This document shows positions 36,701 to 48,600 of a DNA stretch of 64,000 nt, in pieces. Below the pieces are notes generated by a model. The model made no database searches. It was given only the letters and a program-made list of their open reading frames with translations, and had not been told where the DNA came from. Within the stretch, counting starts at the first letter, position 1; each line of letters starts with the position of its first letter. Position numbers and translations under genes: made by a program. This stretch comes from Petrosia ficiformis (taxonomy: Eukaryota > Porifera > Demospongiae > Haplosclerida > Petrosiidae): assembly GCA_947044365.1 (NCBI GenBank), contig OX345644.1, positions 2,052,237 through 2,116,236 of the forward strand, in the 5' to 3' direction.

Positions 36701-38250
36701 ACATACATACACACAATCTCTCACATGTAGTCCAAACTGAGTGATAATATGAACTGATATAGAACTTTCTTGAACAGGACAGCGTGGTTTACTACGAGTT
36801 GGAACAGGAAGAAGCAGTCTGGAATCCACTGGACGAAGACCTGTTGTTTTGTCTTCTTGGATTTTGGGTCTGAGAAAGTATCAAAAAGATGGTGCTGATC
36901 ATAGCAAGCTTAACTAATATCTGTAAATTCATCTCTCATAAAATATGATCATATATGTACATGTACATGTACATGTATGTTTGACTCTAGGTAGTTGGAT
37001 TGTACATGTACATGTACATACATGTAATACAAACATAAATACAGAGTCATCCCATATTTCACTATATAGTATCAGTCTCTATCTACCAAATAAGTTAAAA
37101 TATTCAGACTATATTAATTTACATATACGTACATTGCTTTTCATGTAATAACGGTCATAAACTTTAGTTGCTATGGTAACACACTACATACCTTGAAACA
37201 TGTTTTTGTACTAGTATGTGATTAGTCATTAATTCATGTATGAAGATGAGAAGTATTTTAGGAGTGAATGACTTGTTCCTCCCAATACCTATAGCTACTT
37301 TCTTGAATACATCCTCAATAAGAGAAGCTACCTTGGAAGTAGATTCAGTTTCTAATGCCTACAAGTGAATAGATCATGTGACAATCGCATGATTGACAAG
37401 TTGGTATTGTGATGTGTGGAACAACCTCAGGACATTGTTTCTACATGTATATCTTATGATGGCGATGAATATGAATGTCACATGATGTGACCATATGTAC
37501 ATCATGTGACATTCATATTCATCACAATCATAAGATATACATGTAGAAACAATCTCCTGAGGTTGTTCCACACACCTCTTTGACAGGTTGTAACAGAGTC
37601 GGGAGTAGAGAAGGAGATAGGAATCTTGCTATTAGTCCAAATGTGAGACCACTTTTACAATTCTTTCCTTCTGGAATTTTAGAAATAACTTCTTTAACTC
37701 CTCTTTCTTCAGCTGGTGTACCAAACAGGTCATTAATCATAACCTGTGTGTGCGAGTGTGTGTGTGTGAGGTACCATATAGCCGGAAATATTCGTTGGGT
37801 TTAATGACGTGTGTTATTATTGTTTACTAGCAATGACTCTTTATCGGTATTTTAAGCCTGATTCATCTCTTCCAGACCCCAAGGAACCACTATCAGACAT
37901 AGTTTAGTCAGAGGCTATAAAGGATGCCAATGAAGCGGTAAGAACTAGATAATGATAGGTAACGAAATTAATTTCAACAAAAATTTATTCTAAAAGCTTT
38001 TTGTATTTTTAACGAAAATTTCTTCCAACGGAAATTTCCGGCTATACAGTAATAGTTTATGATTATAAACTCAAAACTAAAGGTATTACCGGACTGAGAT
38101 GATGGAGACATGAGTCTGTGTCTCCAGGTTTCAGTTTTGATACTAATCCATGAAGAAGATGATAAATACTATATGCTAAAACATGGAGCTAGAAAAATAA
38201 ATTTAATAAAATATAATAAATAGATAAATACATGTAGATCAATCAGTGGT

Positions 38251-38303
<53 letters not shown>

Positions 38304-39303
38304 CAATCATTCATTAAATAGATAGATCAATCATTCGTTAGATAGATAGATACATGTAGATAGATTAATCATTCGTTAGATAGATAGATACATAGATCAA
38401 TCATTCATTAGATAGATAGATAGATAGATCAATCATTCGTTAGATAGATAGATAGATAGATCAATCATTCGTTAGATAGATAGATAAGACAGTTGTATAG
38501 ACATATGATAGTTATTTATAAACCTGGTATCCTCTAGTTAGAGAGCCTTTCATTTCTGATATTATATATTGTAGAAATCTTGATCCTAATGCTTGAGCCA
38601 TTTTTAGTAATGTATCTCTAGCTATCTCTCTAACATCATGTACTCTACTCTTTAAAGATTGACAAACTTTAAGCAAAAGACTGGAGAGGAGAAACAAGTA
38701 TATACTATCAATATTTCATACAACAGGGCAGGGGGATCCCACCAATTTCAACCCTCCCCCCCTTGATTTCAGACGAAATATAAGTACAACATGCAGCAAT
38801 AACATCAAAGATCAAGTGCTGTACAGAAACAGAGATCATTCTAGTCATATTTATTATACTACCTATTTTCAGCTAAACTAAGACCCCGGGTATGAGCCTG
38901 GATATGAGCCCGGGTATGAGACTAGACTATTAATGGCCTTGGTATGAGACCAGACTATTATTAAGAGCCTGGGTACGAGACCTAATGTTTGTGGATATTC
39001 ACAATACAATTGCTACTATTTATACACATACATGTGATTAATTTATTACTTACCCTGGTAAATGTGCTTCTAATGATGATTCTGGTAAATGTAGAAGAAG
39101 TTTTGTGATTGCCATAGCAACAGGGACTCTAAGTTTTTCTGCTACAGAATCATCTTCTTTATGACTTAGTCGATGACTGGGTCGTTCAGACTAAACAATT
39201 TATAATTGTTAGTTAATAGATATACACAAATGATACATGTATATGTGTGTACATACATACATGCCTACATACATACATACACACACACACACATACATAC
39301 ACA

Positions 39304-39381
<78 letters not shown>

Positions 39382-39662
39382 TACATGTAAATACATACAT
39401 ATACACACACATACATACATACACACATACATGTAAAGTGAGACACGATTCAAGATTAGGTAAGATCTGTTTCACAATTGTGTGATGGATTCGTTCAGCC
39501 AATGGAACACTAGCTGCTTGGTTCACTTTCTCCTCCTCTTCAATTTTCAACTCTTCATCATCCCAATTATGGGTCTCATTCCGGGCTGATTCTGGTATGG
39601 GAGATTGGGTCTTGGGCTCTGATACATCAAAATGAAAGTTATCCAAAATTGCTACCACAGCC
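30747..39662 (-). CDS. UTP20: UTP20 C-terminal block, exons 41-61
   Basis: Exons: 39431-39662, 39054-39190, 38524-38680, 38090-38188, 37576-37743, 37192-37358, 36725-36869, 36312-36491, 35932-36042, 35745-35876, 35582-35692, 35097-35176, 34956-35025, 34414-34533, 34111-34173, 32916-33234, 32542-32726, 32111-32182, 31640-32060, 31034-31179, 30747-30899. All phases close. Exon 41 starts [13 protein letters not shown], matching the vertebrate segment that follows the exon 40 region. Exon 59 has a long glutamate-rich stretch and then [17 protein letters not shown], a UTP20 C-terminal signature. The final exon is 51 codons including the stop and very basic ([17 protein letters not shown]), consistent with a nucleolar localisation signal. 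This is the intact version of the segment that is pseudogenised at 15.6-30.2 kb and 0-15 kb. Confidence 0.92.
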
Positions 39663-42600
39663 CTGTGTATAAATCATGTTATACACAATTAATACTGATG
39701 TTATTAGTTACTACAGTCCTGTGTATAAATCATGTTATACACAATTAATACTGATGTTATTAGTTACTATAGTCCTGTGTATATATTATATTATACACAA
39801 TTAATACTGATGTTATTAGTTACTACAGTCCTGTGTATAAATCATGTTATACACAATTAATACTGATGTTATTAGTTACTACAGTCCTGTGTATAAATCA
39901 TGTTATACACAATTAATACTGATGTTATTAGTTACTACAGTCCTGTGTATATATTATATTATACACAATTAATACTGATGTTATTAGTTACTACAGTCCT
40001 GTGTATAAATTATATTATACACTATTAATACTGATGTTATTAGTTACTACAGTCCTGTGTATAAATCATGTTATACACAATTAATACTGATGTTATTAGT
40101 TACTATAGTCCTGTGTATATATTATATTATACACAATTAATACTGATGTTATTAGTTACTATAGTCCTGTGTATATATTATATTATACACAATTAATACT
40201 GATGTTATTAGTTACTACAGCCCTGTGTATAAATCATGTTATACACAATTAATACTGATGTTATTAGTTACTACAGTCCTGTGTATATATGATATTATAC
40301 ACAATTAATACTGATGTTATTAGTTACTACAGTCCTGTGTATATATTATATTATACACGAATAATACTGATGTTATTAGTTACTACAGTCCTGTGTATAT
40401 ATTATATTATACACAATTAATACTGATGTTATTAGTTACTACAGTCCTGTGTATATATTATATTATACACAATTAATACTGATGTTATTAGTTACTACAG
40501 TCCTGTGTATAAATTATATTATACACAATTAATACTGATGTTATTAGTTACTACAGTCCTGTGTATATATTATATTATACACAATTAATACTGATGTTAT
40601 TAGTTACTACAGTCCTGTGTATATATTATATTATACACAATTAATACTGATGTTATTAGTTACTACAGTCCTGTGTATATATTATATTATACACAATTAA
40701 TACAGATGTTATTGTTATTACATTTAGTAAAAGGTATATAATCATGGTTTGGATGGTACAAGTTTCTTAATACTAAACTCAATCAATCATAAGTATATAT
40801 ACTTTGCTTATTACTGAAGCTGGATATGGTTACTTCATGTATGTTAGATTATGTGGAAGTGGTTTGTTTAGTTAAATACTATCTGATCTTGTTTGATAGT
40901 ATTAACAATATTCATAGACAATATACTAACATCATGTGATATACTTAATTAATACCATATTTGGTTAACAAGGGGTGTATCAAAAGTGACCTTCAATCAC
41001 TCACAAGACTACACCACATCTTCATCAAATATATTTTGATATAAAGTGGACAGGTTTAAAATGGCAAAGCAATCTTCAACTCCCTCTGATGCTCTCAACA
41101 AACTTGAGGAACAACTTACATGTTCCATATGTCTGGATGACTACACTGACCCGAAGACACTTCTTTGTCTTCACTCGTTTTGCCATCGATGTCTAGAAGG
41201 ATTACCACTTGACCTTCAAGGGAAGAAACTTTTCTTATCGTGTCCTACCTGTCGTACACCCACAGAACTACCTGAAGCAGGTGTAGCTGGGTTTCCAATA
41301 GCTTTCTTCATCAATAATCTTACTGAGGTACATAGTCTATTGAAGAAGGTATCTGGTGATCAACATGCTTCGTGTGATAACTGTAAGAAGAGTGATGCTA
41401 CTGGTTACTGTAAACAATGTACTAAATTCTACTGTGTTGAGTGTCTTGGTGTTCATAACAAGTGGGTAACATTTCTTGATCACACAGTTATAAGCCTTGA
41501 CGAAGTCGCTCGTACTGCCTTTCAACTGCCCTCTATTAAACCCGAGGTAACTATGAAGTGTTCTAGTCATGACCAACCACTAAAGATCTACTGCGAAACA
41601 TGCCACGACCTCATCTGTTCCGACTGTACCGTTCGTATCCACAAGGGACATGAGTATGACCTCATAAGTGACACATATGATAAACATCGTCAGATAATAG
41701 AATCTAGTCTTCAACCTGTGAGAGAACAAATAGTTGTAGTAACAGAAGCTCTAATAACCCTAACACACAGAGAGAAAGAGATCACACACCAGGGAGAAAC
41801 AGTCAAACAGGAGATTCATGTTATGATCAAACAGCTTATCGATCTCCTTCTTCAGTCGGAGAGGAAGCTTACTGAAGATGTCGATTTAGCTGTGAGACAC
41901 AAGCTGAGTATGCTGAGTCTACAGAAACGAAAAGCCGAGACGACATTAAGTCAACTGACGGGTTGTTTTGATTTGGTAGAACAAGGTCTTAAGATAGGTA
42001 CTCCTCAACAAATTCTATTAGTACAACCACAAATGATTGATCGTACGAATAGCGTTATCAAGAGTTTTAAACCACAGTCATTTCAACCGCTAGAACAAGC
42101 TGATATTAAACTAGTGAAGAGTAAGAAGATTGAGGATGTACACAACAGTATTGGAGAAGTTAGATATTCTTCATCTTGTAAAGTACGAAATATCGATCGT
42201 CATCTCGCCTTGATGAGAAAGGAATCTACCAGTACCATAGCTTTTGAATTTCCTGATGGTTCTTCTGTTCTTCTTCCTCCTCCTCCTTCTCACATCAGCT
42301 GTTATTTGACTCCTCCTGATAATAATCAACCTATGGAGTGTACAGTGAAGGAGTCCACACAGTCAGGACAGTACAAGGTTGTCTTTACTCCTATCACTCG
42401 TGGTCTTCATCAACTACATGTAAGCGTACATGATATCAACATCCCAGGTAGTCCACTTGGTATTCCTGTCGCCATTTCTCCTAAGATGAGAGGTAATCCT
42501 GTGAAGAGTATCACTGGACTTAAGTATCCATGGGGAATTGATGTGACTGATGATGGACTAATGATAGTGAGTGAGTATGGTGGTCACTGTATCACTGTAT

Positions 42601-45600
42601 TAGACAGAGAGGGGAAGAAAATAAAGTCATTTGAATCACTAGGCAGTGGGAGGGGCCAGTTTAAATATCCTAGTGGTATAGCTGTTACTTCTAATAGAAC
42701 CATTCTAGTTGGAGACTCCAGTAATCATCGAATCCAAGAGTTAACAATGGAAGGAGAATGTATAACATGTATTGGAGAAAGTGGAAATGGACCTCTTCAG
42801 TTTCAGTATCCCAGGGGTATAGCAATCAACATAACCACAGGACAAGTATTTGTTGTTGATAATGGTAATCATCGAATACAAGTCCTCAATCCTGATCTCA
42901 CATTCTCATATACATTTGGTAGTAATGGTTCAGTTCAAGGACAGTTTATACATCCATATGATGTGACATTAGATAGTGAAGGATTTGTATATGTGGCAGA
43001 TCACTACAATCATCGTATTCAGAAGTTCACTCCTGAGGGTAGGTTTGGGGATATGTTTGGTACAAAGGGATCCAAACCAGGTCAACTCAATTGTCCATCA
43101 GGTATTACAGTTGATGACAATGATCTGCTATATGTTAGTGAGGAGGGTAATCATCGTGTATCTATTTTCACTACGAGTGGGGAGTTTATTCATTGTTTTG
43201 GAGATAAGGGTAACAAGGAGGGACAGTTAAATGCACCATTGGGAATATTATTCGATAGATACGGATATTTATATGTTTCTGACTATTATAACAATAGACT
43301 TGTAGTATATTATGTTTAGTGATAATAATGTATTAGTTTAGGTTTTATAACATGTAGTAATAATAGTTATAATATTTATTAATAATATAATTAATTAGTT
43401 ATTAATTAATATTAATAACAAAAGAATGTAATGAATAACAGAACATGTGGCTTTGTTATACAAGTATGTAATCAAGATTACAATATAGGTCAGTACCTTA
43501 ACAACTAAATTAAACAAAGTATTTACACATAATTATACATGCTTCTAGTCATCTCTACATTTCAACATGTATAATTTCTGTCATGATTGTATCAAATTAT
43601 AAATTTACTGCATAAACTATCTTGTGTTAAAATTAATTATCTAAACTTATAAAAGCATGTGGAAGTACTAGGGGTGGAGTAAAAAAGTTACAAATACATG
43701 TACATTATACATTTATGAAGAGTAGTTATTAATAGTTATTAATAGTTATTAATTATGGAAACAAGTTATAAAACTACTAAAATTAATATCTGATAAATCC
43801 ACAGTCTGTAGAAATCACTATATTAAGTACACAGTAAATCAATGTGTATAGAATATATTAACAATTTTAAAAGCCACTTTACTGAAAGTTGAGGAGTAAT
43901 GTATCCTTGCCTCTTGGAATTTGTTCGACAATATGCACAGTTTGATAACCCTGTATATTGTCACTCCCACTCCCCCTCGACACATTTCTAAATGAAATCC
44001 ACTTTATGATTATAAAAACCAATTTGGTGTACTACAACCCTTCCCTCCTTGCTAGAATCTCACTCCCCCTTGGAGTAAGTTCGGTAATAGGCGTAGCACA
44101 ATACTCCACCCCCTCAGACTCAGAACAATTATGACAGTTTAAAATGGTTAAACACATCTTTCCAATGTCATGGACACATCAAAACAATATTTAACATGTA
44201 CAATGTATGTATATATATAAATTAATGTAACCTAATGTTTGAAAAGGTACACTTACTCATGCTCAAATGCTTATCTTTAATTACTTGCCATTCCACTGCT
44301 TTGTACAAGTAATTAATGAAATTTGGTATCTAAGAAGATTAATAATAGCTCTTCTGGATATCAAATCTCAGTGATTACCTGTACTAAATGGTGGAATGAC
44401 GACTGATTGAAGGTAAGCAATTGTTTTGTGGGAAACTGTCCATTTTTGAAAATTAGGTTACATTATTTATAAGTACCTTATGATATTCTTGTGTGTGTCT
44501 GTTTGACGAGGTAGCTGTCTTAAGTAATGTCTCAATAGATGATAGTAATTGGTCCATTTTAATTGTGAAGCCACACCTCCTATTACATTAACAGCCTCTA
44601 GTAGTAGATTATGTTCTCGCTCACCCGGGACACTAAACACAACATGACTTGCAAGAGGAAGTAGAAAACTCATCATAGAATATTGAGAAAGGTCACCTTT
44701 TGCACACCCAATGGATAACATTCTTAATGCTTTAGTTCGTCTATGAAGTTGTAAATGTCGAATGTTTTTGAAGAAATCAATTTCAGGATTAGTATTAGTG
44801 AGAATGATCATGTCTGAGAACTTTTTATGAGTTGGGTAAGCTTGGATTAACTGAGAAAGAATATCAACACATTCATTTATCGTTATCTAAAGAAGAGAAA
44901 GAGTTAGTGAGACTAACTGGAAGAGGATGTTATAGTAATGTACACACATACCTCATTCTTAACTTTTATACCTTTCAATACACTGGGTAATATTGTACCT
45001 AATATTAGAACATCAAAGGCTTCCACATCTGTAGATATGTACATGTACAGTATCATGTAGTATCATGTAATATATACATGTAGATATGTATATGTGTAGT
45101 ACATACATATAGACATGTATACATGTGTATACATGTATACGTAAACATACAGTACATATCAGATGCAACTTAAGAGACACACGCGTTCTACACGCAATGT
45201 AAACGCGAGCGTCGAAAATTGGTACGCGTTCGTCGTAAATCTACACGCGTTCGTAGTTAAACCCGCACGCGTACGCGTGTATACGCGTTTATATCGCACG
45301 GGTTTAATATGCACGCGCGCGCGCGTTTATATAACGCACGCGTTCAAACGCGTTTGCCAAAAATGCATACGCGTTCGCTGAAATTGCGTACGCGTTCGCT
45401 AAAATTGCGTACGCGTTCAACACGAGTTTACCTCTTAAGTTGCATCTGATATGTACTGTACTGTATATGAATTAAAAATTTAGTTACATTGTACATGTAA
45501 ATATATAGTAATGTATACATATAATGTACATACATACATTGCACATGTACATACATTGTACATACATACAATGTACATGTACATACACGTACATTGTACA

Positions 45601-48600
45601 TGCACATACATATATGTACATACATACATGTACATGTACATGTACATTACATGCACGTACACATACAGACAGTAGTGTGGAAACAGCCAGTCATGCAGGG
45701 ACATTGTCTGATAAATCTAGTGAATGTCCAGTAAATTGTAACTGAAATGTATACAAAGTATATGGTGAGTAGGACAAGAGTAGTGAAAATAGGTCAAAAT
45801 GTCGGTAGTTGGCTTAATGTTTCCACACCCCTACATACAGATGTACATTGTATGATCATATAATATTAAACACACCTTTCATTGTTACAGCTTCAATAAC
45901 TGACGAAACAAAACTAGCAGCCAAATCTCTGATAGATAAATCATCAGACTATTAAAACAAAATCACATGACTATAATAACGAAGTCACATGACTACACAA
46001 CAAAATCACATGACTAAATAACAAGCGATGCACATAATAGATTACCTCGTGGACATAATAAATAGCATTTTGAAGTAGAGGAAGAATATATTTAGTTTGT
46101 ATATGGCACTTTGAACTGAAAGATTTGAGCAGCTGTCTGGCCTGAGCGAACCCCTCTTGTCTCAATTCATAATTAGGTTCTTGTATTTGTTTAGGATCCC
46201 AGGAATTTATCTGAGATGAATAATGTGACAAGTAAAGTCTGTTCACATTCATGATGATCTCAAGACTTGGATGTGATGACTTTATATGTAATAATTATAG
46301 TATATAAATTAATGTCATAAGGTTAATAGTGTAACTCAAGCAATGGATTGAAATTTGATATACATAAAAAGAACTGGAAGGATAATTATATGAAAATGGT
46401 ATAGGTAAAAAGATTATTGGTTTTTTCAAACTAAAGTTCATTTTCTGGTGAACATGAATGACCTTCAATATAATTTACCTTATTTATAATGTCAGCTGTC
46501 ACTGAAAGGTCAGAGTCTTTTTTTGCTATTTCCTATATATAAAAAAATTATGTATAGAATAACAATAGTAAGTTTCTTAAATTATCTTGTCATTCTTATC
46601 TCACTTTGTAAATGTTACATAAAAGAGAACGACTTTGTCTGTTCTTCAACAATACAAAAAGTTTTGAATATAACCTTAATGAGGAAAAAAAAAAAAAAAA
46701 AAAAAGAGAAAAATAATGTCAGAAGTGGGATTCGAACCCACGCCTACAAGAGTAGACTGCGACCTGAACGCAGCGCCTTAGACCGCTCGGCCATCCTGAC
46801 ATCTTGGGATATGCTGTGGAAATACGTGTAATAATCTCTATGTCACTAACCTGTTGAATTTATGGATATCAGAGGCTAGTGGAGTCAATGCTAAGATAGT
46901 AGATAGAATCTTGTTTGTCTCATTCTGAAAGAGCAATAAAAAAACATTTTAAAAAAGAAACAACTTGTTTTTTATGGGACTGTAACCCCAAAAATGTTTT
47001 TTTATAGCCCACAGAGTCATCCCTATGATCGTCTTCCATGGGGTTGAATCTATATATAGTTATATACTTAAGTTTGGAAGTCCACAACGAATACACTTAA
47101 ATTTCAAACCAACCCACCATATAGTTTATGTCAAGTTGACTATGTAGGAAAGGGGTAGGGGGAGGGAGAGGGGGAGGGGGAGGTGAGTTCAATATGACTC
47201 TTAACAATTTCAAATCCTTAGGATAGACACACCATAAAAATAGAAACATTTTATGAGTTACAGTCTCTTAAAAATATCAAGTTTTAAATGAACACAATAC
47301 ACTGAGCACAGTAAACACATGTACTTACTTTATGACAGCTGTTACTACTCATAATCAAAGGTAATAATGACTCAATCATCACATCAGCTTTTGATACATC
47401 AGTCAAATGAATACTAATACTAAAGACAACACATTTAGATATACAACAACTAAATTACGCTATATTTACCAAGAAAGAACTTCAAACTCCAGCTGTGAAC
47501 TACCTTCTTCACTTGCTCGCTTGTTAGATTTTCGTGTGATAACTGTAGTGATATACTGTAAAAGCATTGGCATAAATGGTTTCAGTATCTCTAGTCCTAG
47601 TGTGTGCGATTCTTGAGGCAATGAAACATTTAGTTGGCTTGTGTGATCATCCTCGTTAGATTCATCAGGAAGCTTTTGTCCCATAAGATGAAGTACTAGC
47701 TCCAGAATTACTCGAGAGACTTTGGAAGTGACTTTGTTATTTGATAAACAAAGAAACACATAATGGAGTATTGAGGAGGAAGAGGAGGAAGAGGATGGAG
47801 TACAGAGAGAGAGTGGAGGGTGTGGTCTAAAGAGGTAATGAAGCCTATAAAAGAATTGAAAACACGAATTAAAAAAAGACAATGCATACTCCATTTTAAA
47901 ATTATCCACTATTAATGTACATGTACATCATGTAAGAGATGTTCAATAAAACTAACAAATAGTACTGCTTACCGCTACCAAAACAACATATGATAGGATA
48001 TAATATCAATGCTTACACATTGTGAATCAATGTCATGTTTGGTTGTAGTTGATAAGAAATAGTAAAAGAAATCAAACAATGTTTTACACACTACCTTAGT
48101 ACCTTATTATTAGGTATAAAATTAGATAAATTGGAAAAACTAGGTTTACTAAACTGTCCACTCCAGTGTATTGATACACCCAAAAGCCCCAGTATTGTAT
48201 CACGATATTGAATGAATATTTCAATATTTCAATATATCAATGCGCATTGCACATCACTAATATAAATTATGTAACTATCAGTGTTTTTGATAACCTCATA
48301 TGGTGCCACTTCTTATTTGGCACTGCGCAGTTCTCTCTTTGGACCAGTTGCACAGTTAATTATGGATTAACTCTTTGTTAATTGGCTCAAGATGTATTCC
48401 CAATGGCACACACACTAAGCATTTTGAAGCCAATTTGGTCCATGCTTCAAAACTTATCAAACACTCTGGTACATTGTATCTATACTCACTGTTCATGTTT
48501 ACTCCAAACCAGTAAGAGTTTCAGTAATGGCGTGGGATATTGAATACACTCTTGAGGTAATCTTACAAGCTGAGGCAATACCAGAGATGAGTATATAAGA

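Noticed and set aside
46523..46831. 102-aa plus-strand frame overlapping the tRNA
   Set aside because: It consists of intron, a poly-A tract and the antisense of tRNA-Leu; the [20 protein letters not shown] part is a typical reverse-tRNA translation.
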